A stretch of 64,000 nucleotides of DNA from Desulfoluna sp. (GCF_030145185.1 NZ_JAQYWB010000030.1:1-64000), one strand, 5' to 3'. Positions 45,315-53,716 are shown, numbered from the stretch's first letter. Made by a program: numbers and translations. Notes: generated by a model not told the origin, from the sequence alone.

Positions 45315-46322
45315 ATGATTGTCATTCCCAGAGAAACGCCGGTAGTCAGCAACCTTCACACCAGTTACATCAAAATCCGTCGGTTTGTCGATCATTTCCG
45401 TACCACCTTACCCTCGGGATGCATCTATATGCGTGCACCCGAGTCTGAAGGTGCCATCTTTTTTGATCACGGCATGTTGATCAACGCCCACGTTTGTGAT
45501 CACGGGAAACCACTGAGTCGTCAGGTGGCTCTCACCGCTTTTCTTCAAACAGCCGATGCGGCCCGGCATATCGTTTCGGTTTATGAGATCCCCTCGGAAA
45601 CAATCTGTTACTGGGCCAATCTCAATGAAGCGGCACTGATCCATAAGAATCTCACCTCATCGACGGTTGATTTGGAAGCCCTCATGAGGAAAATTATTCA
45701 GGATCGATTCACCGGACTGATTGAGGTCCTGAATCCTCAGGGACGAGCCGACCAGATTCATGTCATCATGGGGGAAATTACCGGTGCGGTGCTTGGAAAG
45801 ACCAGTGGAATTCTTCGTGACCCGAATCAGGAGCTGGGTCAGATTATGGCCAACGCTAAAAACGGGCGCACCCGCATTGCTATCAAACGGGTGCAACTTG
45901 AAAACCACCGGCTGACCCATGAATCACTTCGAGACATGGAACCCTCTCCGGGAGAGGCGAAGATCCCACTGGAAAATCAGAACCCCATAGAGATGTTGGA
46001 AGTGCTTCTCGGCGTCATTGAACAGACCTATGGTGTCCTGAAAGTCCAAACCGACCCCTTTGACACGGTTTTGAAACGGAAATTTCTTGAGAAAGTTTCC
46101 CGCTATGAATTTTTGGACCCCTTTACTGAGGAGTTCAGCTATCAGGGGGGGACCATCACGTACACCGGTGCCGATGACATTCAACATCTTGTGACGGCCG
46201 TCACGGAGTGCCTTCGCGAATTGGCTTTGGAGCGTGCCCTTGGCATTGAGCTCCAAAGAAATCTGAAGAACTGGCGACAACAGTATCAACTGGAGATCGA
46301 ATTATTCAAGGTTGTTATTTAG
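45315..46322 (+). CDS. DUF4388-like signalling protein
   Basis: A 335-residue cytoplasmic protein. The N-terminal part (GCIYMRAPESEGAIFFDHGM) and a second part at about residues 115-170 (VDLEALMRKIIQDRFTGLIEVL) both resemble the DUF4388 pattern, so there may be two copies. The C-terminal 110 residues are helical. There are no catalytic motifs. It is the first gene of unit 3, with AGAGAGAT before the ATG. Assignment is by pattern only. Confidence 0.55.
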   Translation: MIVIPRETPVVSNLHTSYIKIRRFVDHFRTTLPSGCIYMRAPESEGAIFFDHGMLINAHVCDHGKPLSRQVALTAFLQTADAARHIVSVYEIPSETICYWANLNEAALIHKNLTSSTVDLEALMRKIIQDRFTGLIEVLNPQGRADQIHVIMGEITGAVLGKTSGILRDPNQELGQIMANAKNGRTRIAIKRVQLENHRLTHESLRDMEPSPGEAKIPLENQNPIEMLEVLLGVIEQTYGVLKVQTDPFDTVLKRKFLEKVSRYEFLDPFTEEFSYQGGTITYTGADDIQHLVTAVTECLRELALERALGIELQRNLKNWRQQYQLEIELFKVVI

Positions 46323-46411
46323 GACTTGTCTCAATTTAAGTGCCGGGTTTTCGATATTTTTTCACTTTTTCCTATGACACGGATGAAGGAACCACACAGG
46401 ACGGTAACGCC

Positions 46412-47455
46412 ATGGTCAGACAAATCCTCATCGTTGATGATAACCAGCCCTTCCTGAACCTTATTCATAAATTGTTTTCCAAGTTAAATGACCGCTATGG
46501 CATTACCACCTGTACCGATGGCGGTGAGGCGATAGAGATCCTCAAACAACGGCCCATCGCCCTCGTCGTGACGGATCTTCAAATGCCCCATGTGGATGGA
46601 TACGCCCTGCTCGAAAAGATACGTCGTTTTTTCCCCGATATCCCTGCCATTGTTGCCACCAGCTTTGACAAACCCAAGACCCGTGAAGCCGTCATGCGCT
46701 ATGGTGCCACCGCTTACTTTACGAAGCCGCTGGTGATTGAGGAACTGATACAAACCATTGATCAAGCGCTCAAGAAGCAGGTTGGGGGAGGCACATTGAA
46801 AAATGCCTCCCTTGAGATGTTTCTTCAACTCATCGAAATGGAAGCCAAGACCTGTACCATTCGCGTGATCAATGAAGCCACCGGCGCCCAGGGGGTGCTT
46901 TTTTTTCGGGATGGGTATATCCTCAACGCACGCTACGGATCGGTCACAGGAAATAAGGCGGCCTATCGTGTTCTTGCATGGGATCGAGTCACTCTGCTCA
47001 TCGAAAATTCATGCATTCTCACCCGCAAGGGGATCCAGGGTGAACTGCAGGCTATTCTCTTGGATGCCATGCGCTTAAAAGACGAAATGATAAATAATCC
47101 TTCAGATATCCCTGGAACCTCGGGATCGGTCATTCCGCAAGAAAAAAAAGTGGCTGAGGTGCCTGATGATAAGGGTTTATCGGACGAACTCGAACGGCTT
47201 AAAGAGTTGATTAGTAAAGCCAGCGGCAATCCCAAAGCCGTGGATGATGCCGCGTGGGCTCCGGAATTGGCAGAAAAAATGGAGACACTGCAGATGTTCG
47301 GAAATATCATGGGGGCGGGGCCTTTAAAGGCTGTTTTCAGCGACAGGGAAACCGATCAACGCATGGTGGTGGTCAGTTCGGGTTCCCCGCTTCGTCTTGT
47401 CGTCGGGGCCAGGGTTCAGAAAGAATCATTAATTGAGGCTGTACTGAATCTGTAA
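46412..47455 (+). CDS. response regulator with DUF4388-like domain
   Basis: A 347-residue protein. Receiver domain residues 1-120 have D9/D10, phospho-acceptor D55 (VTDLQMP), T83 and K105. A DUF4388-like domain lies at about 130-205 (GVLFFRDGYILNARYG), then an acidic linker. The last 60 residues (LQMFGNIMGAGPLKAVFSD...) could be a divergent roadblock-type fold. There is no DNA-binding output and no kinase gene nearby. The frame is open to 46340; the ATG at 46412 fits the receiver start and has AGGACGG upstream. Confidence 0.8.
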   Translation: MVRQILIVDDNQPFLNLIHKLFSKLNDRYGITTCTDGGEAIEILKQRPIALVVTDLQMPHVDGYALLEKIRRFFPDIPAIVATSFDKPKTREAVMRYGATAYFTKPLVIEELIQTIDQALKKQVGGGTLKNASLEMFLQLIEMEAKTCTIRVINEATGAQGVLFFRDGYILNARYGSVTGNKAAYRVLAWDRVTLLIENSCILTRKGIQGELQAILLDAMRLKDEMINNPSDIPGTSGSVIPQEKKVAEVPDDKGLSDELERLKELISKASGNPKAVDDAAWAPELAEKMETLQMFGNIMGAGPLKAVFSDRETDQRMVVVSSGSPLRLVVGARVQKESLIEAVLNL

Positions 47456-47488
47456 ATACGATTACAATATCAAGGTATTCAGGTAGAT

Positions 47489-47869
47489 ATGGCAAACCAT
47501 TTTGACGATTTGTTCAGTATTGAAGGCGTGCAGGGGATATTTCACATCAGCGACGACGGAAAACCCCTTGTTGCGCAACTTCCTTCCTCCCATGGCGGCA
47601 GTGACAATGAATGCCAGGAGGCCAAAGCCTTTTTATCGGAAAAAATGCGATGGCGTGACATGGCCCCTCTTGTGGATGGCGCGATGGAGGGGGAAATACT
47701 GTTTGACGCACTTCGGATCTATTATCGCCGAACTGTCGACGGTATCCTTTATGTCCTCATGGCCCCCCAGTGTGTGGCGGCCATGGTTCGCATGACATGC
47801 GATCTTATTTCAACCGATATTGATAAAACCCGCAAGACCCGGGGATTCGGTCGATTCTTTAAAATATAG
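47489..47869 (+). CDS. small roadblock-like protein
   Basis: A 126-residue protein. Its opening (FDDLFSIEGVQGIFHISDDG) follows the roadblock/LC7 pattern of a helix, GV, a strand and DG. The rest is shorter and more divergent than the roadblock protein at 41.7 kb, and the tail is basic (RKTRGFGRFFKI). Function is inferred only as a possible GTPase or ATPase partner. It lies 33 bases after the response regulator and 41 bases before the motor ATPase. Confidence 0.5.
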   Translation: MANHFDDLFSIEGVQGIFHISDDGKPLVAQLPSSHGGSDNECQEAKAFLSEKMRWRDMAPLVDGAMEGEILFDALRIYYRRTVDGILYVLMAPQCVAAMVRMTCDLISTDIDKTRKTRGFGRFFKI

Positions 47870-47910
47870 CACGCCCGAAAGGGGTGCCCATCAATGAGTG
47901 AGGACATGCT

Positions 47911-50295
47911 TTGGAAAAACAGTTGAAATCAAAAATTGATACCGCCAAAGCCTACAAAAAGCACGGACTTTATGGTGAATCAATCGCCGTTTATACTGCT
48001 ATTTTAGATGCTTACAAAGGAGGGCTCGACGAAGACGTTCATGGATTCATTGAACTCGAGCTCAAAGAACTCCGGGTAAAAGCGGCAGAGTTGGATGACA
48101 ACGATGAGATCATTGAGCTCAGTACCCAGGAACTAAATGCCATTAAAAATTCCTGGTCTGAAGACAACGCAGATGAAATTCTCGAAAGTTCGCATGCCTT
48201 CAAAGAGCTGGGCCTTCATCGAGAGGCGCTCAATGAGCTGTTGAAATTACTCAACACAACGTACTCCGTCTCCAAATTGGTACCGCAGCTCAATGCATGC
48301 CTGATGGAATTGCATTCGGCCTCAAAACTGAGAAAAAATGTGCTTAAACTCATCGAGCAGCATAACGTGACCCAAGAGGCCGCTGCCGATATCCTCTTCC
48401 GTTTCGGACTGGAGATGGAGAAGCTTGAAAAAAGCGATGAGGCCATAGAATTTTATGAGGATGTCTGTGAGTTAAATCCCACCTATACGGGTCTCGATGC
48501 CCAGATTCAAGGCATCAAGGGGTCCAGGTCTTACGAATCCCGCTACGGGTATCTCATCGATACCGATCAGATAAATACCACACAACTTCAAAATGCGTTG
48601 AATCTGGCCCGTAAGACAGGAAAAAGCTGTGAAGCCATCCTCTTGGAAGACATGTATGTCGACAAGGAAGAGCTGGGTAAATCACTCTCCTATTTTTATG
48701 AATGCCCGTTTGTAGAGTTCAGCAACACCATTCCCATTCCGGTGGAACTTCTGGGAAAGCTGAAAAAAAGTTTCCTGATTCAAAACAGTTGGGTGCCGCT
48801 CTCCTGGGATATGACCGAAGGGGTGGTGGAGGTCCTCATTGATGACCCGAAAAACCTCGAAAAGACCGATCATATTTATACCTTGCTCAATGCGAAACAC
48901 ATTCGGTACTCGATCGGGATACGGGAAGAGATCGTTGAACTGATCAAGTACTTTTATGACTCCGATCGTCAAATTGAGGAAGGGCCGGGGGAAGAAGAGG
49001 GCGGTGAATTCGACATGATGCTGGATGTCGAATTCGAAGAGGAGGTCGATGACAGGCTTGAGGACCAGGAGTTGGATATGGACCTCAACGAATCTTCAAG
49101 CCAAATTGTGAAAATGATCGACCAGATCATTATCACCGCCTATAGGAAAGGGGCTTCGGATATTCATGTCGAACCCTCTCCTCATTCCAAGAAAGTCCAT
49201 ATCAGATACCGCATTGACGGGGTCTGTCAAGACGTGCTCAAGGTGCCTATCTCCAATGCCATGGGGATGATCTCCCGCATAAAAATTATGAGTAACCTGG
49301 ACATTGCCGAACGGCGACTTCCCCAGGATGGAAAGATTAAGTTCAAGAGAAAGGGCGTCAAGTCGTTTGAATTACGAGTCGCCACACTCCCCACGGCAGG
49401 GGGGTATGAAGATGCTGTTATGCGTATTCTGGCGGACTCCGGGGCCATGAAAATTGATCAAATGGGGCTGACCGAGAGAAACCTTGATGTTCTCAAAAAA
49501 ATCATTGCCCAGCCTTACGGGTTGATCCTCTGCGTAGGCCCCACCGGTTCCGGGAAAACCACCACCCTTCATGCCGCCATGGGCCACATCAACAAGCCGG
49601 GAATAAAAATCTGGACGGCGGAAGACCCTGTGGAGATCACACAACCCGGGCTTCGCCAGGTCGAGTGCAAGTCCAAAATTGGCCTCGATTTTCCCCGGGT
49701 CATGCGTGCTTTCCTTCGTGCCGATCCCGATGTCATCATGATCGGTGAGATGCGCGACAACGAAACGGCCTCTATCGGCATTGAAGCCTCGTTAACCGGT
49801 CACCTTGTCCTTTCCACCTTGCACACCAACAGTGCCCCGGAAACGGTCACCCGCCTGTTCGATATGGGGCTAAACCCGCTGAACTTTTCCGATGCGTTTC
49901 AAGGCGTTCTTGCCCAGCGACTTGTGCGGCGACTTTGCACCAATTGCCGGGAGGAATACACGCCGGACCAAGAAGAATTTGATCGCATCAAAGAACTCTA
50001 CGGCCCTGAGGCATTTAAACACTCAGGGATCGAATACTCCCCAGAGATGCGAATTTTCAAACCGGTGGGTTGTTCTGTCTGCTCCGGAACCGGCTACAAG
50101 GGCCGCCTGGCCATCCATGAATTGATGTACGGATCCAGCGAGGTGAAACAGATGATCAAACGAGCCGCATCGACCGACGAATTATTTCGAGCGGCGTCGG
50201 AAGAGGGGATGACGACCCTGATTCAGGACGGCATCATCAAGGCAATGGCCGGTCTCACCGATATCTCTGAGATCCGAAGGGTCTGTGCGAGTTGA
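47911..50295 (+). CDS. GspE/PilB-type secretion ATPase with N-terminal TPR-like module
   Basis: A 794-residue protein. Residues about 1-205 are TPR-like helices not normally found in GspE or PilB. A GspE N-terminal domain lies at about 215-350, then a strongly acidic linker at about 356-396. The motor follows: Walker A GPTGSGKT at 543-550, IMIGEMRD at 609-616, an LSTLHTNSA His box, and a zinc site formed by C676, C679, C721 and C724. Such ATPases power pilus extension or type II secretion from the cytoplasm. The TTG start follows GAGGA; the nearby ATG frame stops at once. No PilC/GspF or pilin gene adjoins. Confidence 0.9.
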   Translation: MEKQLKSKIDTAKAYKKHGLYGESIAVYTAILDAYKGGLDEDVHGFIELELKELRVKAAELDDNDEIIELSTQELNAIKNSWSEDNADEILESSHAFKELGLHREALNELLKLLNTTYSVSKLVPQLNACLMELHSASKLRKNVLKLIEQHNVTQEAAADILFRFGLEMEKLEKSDEAIEFYEDVCELNPTYTGLDAQIQGIKGSRSYESRYGYLIDTDQINTTQLQNALNLARKTGKSCEAILLEDMYVDKEELGKSLSYFYECPFVEFSNTIPIPVELLGKLKKSFLIQNSWVPLSWDMTEGVVEVLIDDPKNLEKTDHIYTLLNAKHIRYSIGIREEIVELIKYFYDSDRQIEEGPGEEEGGEFDMMLDVEFEEEVDDRLEDQELDMDLNESSSQIVKMIDQIIITAYRKGASDIHVEPSPHSKKVHIRYRIDGVCQDVLKVPISNAMGMISRIKIMSNLDIAERRLPQDGKIKFKRKGVKSFELRVATLPTAGGYEDAVMRILADSGAMKIDQMGLTERNLDVLKKIIAQPYGLILCVGPTGSGKTTTLHAAMGHINKPGIKIWTAEDPVEITQPGLRQVECKSKIGLDFPRVMRAFLRADPDVIMIGEMRDNETASIGIEASLTGHLVLSTLHTNSAPETVTRLFDMGLNPLNFSDAFQGVLAQRLVRRLCTNCREEYTPDQEEFDRIKELYGPEAFKHSGIEYSPEMRIFKPVGCSVCSGTGYKGRLAIHELMYGSSEVKQMIKRAASTDELFRAASEEGMTTLIQDGIIKAMAGLTDISEIRRVCAS

Positions 50296-50326
50296 TTTGG
50301 TCAATTCTCCATATAAAGGCAAAGCA

Positions 50327-50794
50327 ATGGCAGAAAAAATATTTCTTGGAAACAGCACCACGGCGACCTTTGTCTGTCCGAAATGCGAACGATCCAGAAC
50401 ATCGGATATCTCGAAGCTTCTGACCGCTAAGGCTCAGCTTAAAATCAAGTGTACCTGCAAATGCGGCCACACTTTTTCTGTGGTGATTGAACGGCGAAAG
50501 TATTATCGAAAAACCCTGGAGCTCCCTGGCGTGGTGTTCAGTTCTGAAACCGGTCGAAAATTTGTCATGACGGTCAATGATCTCTCCCGATCCGGGGCAC
50601 GGATTAAAATCAATTCGTCCTTTCCCTTTTCCGTGGGTGACCTGATTCAGGTTGAGTTCAATCTTGATGACAAAGATCGTTCATTTATCCAGAAAAAATC
50701 GGAAGTTCGAAGCATCAATGGTCCATTTCTCGGCCTTGAATTTACTGAGATTGAAAAATACGATAAAATAGGCCAATATCTGATGTTTAACTGA
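50327..50794 (+). CDS. zinc-ribbon PilZ protein 1
   Basis: A 155-residue protein with a zinc ribbon first (CPKC at 17-20 and CKCG near 44) and a PilZ domain second (RKYYR, then NDLSRSG). Both c-di-GMP motifs are intact. The frame is open to 50285, overlapping the motor gene; the ATG at 50327 follows AAAGGCAAAG. It is a tandem paralogue of the next gene, with the same domain order and the same C-terminal end (GQYLMFN and GLYIEFH). Its position after the ATPase suggests that c-di-GMP controls that motor. Confidence 0.8.
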   Translation: MAEKIFLGNSTTATFVCPKCERSRTSDISKLLTAKAQLKIKCTCKCGHTFSVVIERRKYYRKTLELPGVVFSSETGRKFVMTVNDLSRSGARIKINSSFPFSVGDLIQVEFNLDDKDRSFIQKKSEVRSINGPFLGLEFTEIEKYDKIGQYLMFN

Positions 50795-50820
50795 TTTTCC
50801 TCTGATAAAGGCAGAAAAAA

Positions 50821-51288
50821 ATGACCGAAACCATTCTTGTCAAAGAAGATTTTCTGGCTTTTATCACCTGTCCATCCTGTTGCCTGGTAAAGGAACAGGA
50901 TGTCGCTCATTTTATGGGGGTCAAGAGCCGGGTCCGGATTCGTTGCCGGTGCAGTTGCGGTCACATCTTTCATGTCCAGCTTGAGCGGCGACAGTTTGCT
51001 CGTAAAGAGGTCTCTCTCCCGGTTGTCTGCAAGGTAAAAGCAAGGGGGTACAAGCTCTCGGGCACCGTCACGGACCTTTCTCAATCCGGCTTGAGGGTCC
51101 GGTTGACCACCGCCGTACCCCTTGAAGTGGGCATGCGGGTGGATCTTGCCTTTCAACTCGACGATCGAGACCAATCATTTATTGAAAAATTCGGTACCAT
51201 TCGCAGCATCAGTGAATTGGAGGTGGGGCTGGTCTTTGACACCACCCAGCATTATGGCAAACTGGGTCTTTATATTGAGTTTCATTAA
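50821..51288 (+). CDS. zinc-ribbon PilZ protein 2
   Basis: A 155-residue paralogue of the preceding gene: zinc ribbon (CPSC and CSCG), PilZ motifs RQFAR and TDLSQSG, and the shared DDRDQSFIEK segment (DDKDRSFIQK in copy 1). It arose by tandem duplication and has diverged. It lies 26 bases after copy 1 and ends unit 3, 17 bases from a convergent minus-strand gene; no intrinsic terminator is visible between them. Confidence 0.8.
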   Translation: MTETILVKEDFLAFITCPSCCLVKEQDVAHFMGVKSRVRIRCRCSCGHIFHVQLERRQFARKEVSLPVVCKVKARGYKLSGTVTDLSQSGLRVRLTTAVPLEVGMRVDLAFQLDDRDQSFIEKFGTIRSISELEVGLVFDTTQHYGKLGLYIEFH

Positions 51289-51305
51289 AAGGGCGGCCAT
51301 CATGA

Positions 51306-51734
51306 TTAGAAGGGGATTGAAAATTCGATGCGATACTCCATGACGATCTCATCGCCCAATCCTTTATTGCTGTTGTCTTCAATGACCTTGGTCTGAATCC
51401 CAATCCAGGCGGTCTGCCAGACTTTGGATGCGCTGGGTGGCAGCATATAAGCAACCATGGCGTGGCCCAAAGCACATCCTGCAAAGTACAGATCCACATC
51501 CCGGGACTCGGGGTGACGACCCAGAATGGGGTTGTTTTCTTGAAACTTATCTGGATTGGCGGCGATGGTGCGAGTCTGACGCCAATCTTGATACAGGGTG
51601 TAAATAAAGCAAAGCTCCCTGGCCGAGGTCTCTTGGTTCCACGAGGTCTCTGCGGCCTGAGTGGCCGGAACCGTCAAGACACCGGCAACCAGAACTGAAA
51701 GGGCAATCAAAAGATTAATTCGTAAGGTTTTCAT
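51306..51734 (-). CDS. small exported protein of unknown function
   Basis: A 142-residue protein with a signal peptide (MKTLRINLLIALSVLVAGVL; probable cleavage near residue 27). The mature part has two weakly hydrophobic helices (DVDLYFAGCALGHAMVAYML and WQTAWIGIQTKVIE) and an FxENNPILGRHP motif. That motif occurs, as I recall, in small membrane proteins of proteobacteria with no assigned role. AAGGAG precedes the ATG. It converges on the PilZ pair. Confidence 0.65.
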   Translation of the reverse strand: MKTLRINLLIALSVLVAGVLTVPATQAAETSWNQETSARELCFIYTLYQDWRQTRTIAANPDKFQENNPILGRHPESRDVDLYFAGCALGHAMVAYMLPPSASKVWQTAWIGIQTKVIEDNSNKGLGDEIVMEYRIEFSIPF

Positions 51735-51965
51735 GGGCTCTCTTCTCCTTCAAGGGGTTGAATTCCTTGTTTAAAGAAGAGAGATTACACGCTTTATGCC
51801 AAATTTATGATTTCAGAAAAAACGTCATTATATAAGGCTGTTATATTTATTGGTTCGAGTGACACTTAAATAAAGATCGCCTTACGAATGTTCCCTTTTA
51901 AGGTGCGCTGTCCGGGGCGTTGAACAGCCCATCGATAAAGAAGACTGTCTGCGAAAGCTTTTGAT

Positions 51966-52014
51966 AAAAAAAGCCCCACCCATGAAGCGTTGGCTTCGTG
52001 GGTGGGGCTTTTTT
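51966..52014. terminator. bidirectional intrinsic terminator
   Basis: A 16-bp stem (51973-51988 with 51993-52008) contains one G-T pair and loop GTTG. A7 precedes it and T6 follows. On the minus strand it would end the aminotransferase transcript. Confidence 0.9.
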
Positions 52015-52029
52015 ATTTTAATTCAACGC

Positions 52030-52171
52030 TAACCCGGATATTTCACAAATCAAACAAAATACCGTGGATTACATTTTGCATTTTTGGAACGACTGAAAAT
52101 ATTACCACAAAGAATTGTCATTACGACTTATTCCTTAGCCCTGATTGTTTTCTCATGAAATATCCGGGCTA
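52030..52171. repeat. 142-bp element with near-perfect 16-bp inverted ends
   Basis: TAACCCGGATATTTCA (52030-52045) and TGAAATATCCGGGCTA (52156-52171) differ at one pair. The interior is AT-rich and non-coding. The same AAATATCCGGGTTAA motif occurs at about 10308-10322. The form is MITE-like. Confidence 0.55.
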
Positions 52172-52181
52172 AGGCCCCGGC

Positions 52182-53483
52182 TCAGTGAGAGTCGAGATAG
52201 CCTTGAATACTTTCAGCCACGGTTTTAAAGGTCCAGTGACGTTTGGTATCATCGGTTTCCAGAAGGGTGATGCGAAAGCCCTTCCGTGTACAGCAGAAAC
52301 CCGTTAAGGGGACCACACAAATGCCTGTGGCGGCAAGAAGATAGTAGACAAAGCGTTTGTCGACTTCTACATTATCCACTTTGCCTTCCGTATAACGCCG
52401 AATGCGATCATCTTCAATGGGTAAGGACTGAAGATTGTTCAATGCCCCATCATCGAAGAGTACAGACATATAAAACGCACCCTTGGGTTTGATGACGGAA
52501 ATACCCTTGATATTCTGTAAGGCCTGATAGGCTTCGTCGGCCCTCTGGCTGAACATCTCTCGACGCGTCTTAAGGTGCCCCTTGTAGTTGGGATGCCCCA
52601 TCACAAGAGGAATGGAGTGTTGGGGAAGACTGGTGGAGCAGACCTCCAGCATTTTGGCGTTGACGATACTTTGAATGTACTGGCGGAACATGGGGTAACT
52701 GTTCTGGTTGTAGACCTCGATCCAGCCACATCGTCCGCCTGGCCAGGGGTACTCTTTGGAAATTCCCCGCAATGCCATGCCCGGAACCTCACCGATCACT
52801 TCACTTAAATGAACGGTCGCGGTATCGTCATACACGATGTGTGAATAGATCTCATCACAGATCACAAAAAGACGGTGGCGTCGTGCAATATCCACAATCT
52901 TCTCCAGGACGTCCCGGGAGTAGACCGCCCCGGTGGGATTGTCCGGGTTAATGATCAAAATACCGGCAATGGCGTCGTTGTATTTGACCTTGTTTTCCAT
53001 GTCCTCAAGATCGGGAATCCAGCCGTTTTTGGGATCCAGCTCATAGGTAAGGTGCTTGTACCCCGAGTGGGCCGCCTCCGCAGAGGAGTGGGTGGAATAG
53101 GCAGGGGAGGGTCCGATCACCCGTGCTTCACGCTTGAGAAATCCAAAAATCTTTGCCACGGCGTCCCCCAGGCCGTTGAAGAAGACAATATCATCCCGGG
53201 TAATCTGCGTGCCGCCTCGCTGGTTGACACAGTCCGCCAGAAACTGTTGTGTTTTAGAAACGCCGCGCGTCGCCACATAGCCATAGGTATTATCACGGCT
53301 GACAAGGTCTGCAATGATCTCCTTGATCCAACTGGGAATCGACTCACCTTTGGCTACGGGATCCCCGATGTTCTCCCAGGTGATGTCGACGCCGAATTCC
53401 GCCAGCTCATTGGCGACCTCCACGATTTCACGAATTTCGTAGGTGAGCTGCCCCGATCCGACATGTACAATATTTCGTCTCAT
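52182..53483 (-). CDS. pyridoxal-phosphate aminotransferase class I/II
   Basis: A 433-residue fold-type I aminotransferase. NPDNPTGAVYSRD marks the cofactor-binding loop, CDEIYSHIVYDD follows, and the cofactor lysine is K243 in RGISKEYPWPGGRCGW. The C-terminal Arg region is GFRITLL. The substrate is not clear from sequence; an aspartate or alanine-type enzyme is likely. An upstream ATG at 53510 is in frame. I prefer 53483 (MRRNIVHVGSGQL), with GAGGA upstream. It stands alone, with terminators on both sides. Confidence 0.85.
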   Translation of the reverse strand: MRRNIVHVGSGQLTYEIREIVEVANELAEFGVDITWENIGDPVAKGESIPSWIKEIIADLVSRDNTYGYVATRGVSKTQQFLADCVNQRGGTQITRDDIVFFNGLGDAVAKIFGFLKREARVIGPSPAYSTHSSAEAAHSGYKHLTYELDPKNGWIPDLEDMENKVKYNDAIAGILIINPDNPTGAVYSRDVLEKIVDIARRHRLFVICDEIYSHIVYDDTATVHLSEVIGEVPGMALRGISKEYPWPGGRCGWIEVYNQNSYPMFRQYIQSIVNAKMLEVCSTSLPQHSIPLVMGHPNYKGHLKTRREMFSQRADEAYQALQNIKGISVIKPKGAFYMSVLFDDGALNNLQSLPIEDDRIRRYTEGKVDNVEVDKRFVYYLLAATGICVVPLTGFCCTRKGFRITLLETDDTKRHWTFKTVAESIQGYLDSH

Positions 53484-53643
53484 TTTTCCACATTTCCTCT
53501 GACAATCCATGGGCCGAAAATCCGGCTTTATTCACATATATTTTTGGGTTTCGCGATCCAGTTCACGCTGTCAATACAAGGGGGGGATGGGTTTATCTTC
53601 GGTACAGGGGCTACTGTGGAACACGGGTGAATCGTGATCCGCC

Positions 53644-53691
53644 CACAAAAACAAAACAGCAGGGGATGTAAAAACCAGCATCCCCTGCTGT
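53644..53691 (-). terminator. intrinsic terminator after the EF-G paralogue
   Basis: A perfect 13-bp stem, ACAGCAGGGGATG (53656-53668)/CATCCCCTGCTGT (53679-53691), is followed on the minus strand by TTTGTTTTTGTGG. Confidence 0.92.
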
Positions 53692-53716
53692 GATCATGCC
53701 GTCGTCTCATGACAAA

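Larger units (their letters stand above)
51735..52181. other. intergenic region with terminator and inverted-repeat element
   Basis: No gene is supported. It holds a strong bidirectional terminator (51966-52014) and a 142-bp element with 16-bp inverted ends (52030-52171), the latter abutting the aminotransferase stop. Confidence 0.65.

Noticed and set aside
36587-51288. The cluster as a complete type IV pilus or type II secretion operon
   Set aside because: There is one motor ATPase but no pilin, pseudopilin, PilC/GspF, PilM-P or secretin gene. It is better described as a regulatory and motor module.
36587-51288. The cluster as an antiviral defence island or prophage
   Set aside because: No nuclease, toxin, integrase, capsid or transposase genes are present, and base usage resembles the housekeeping neighbours by eye.
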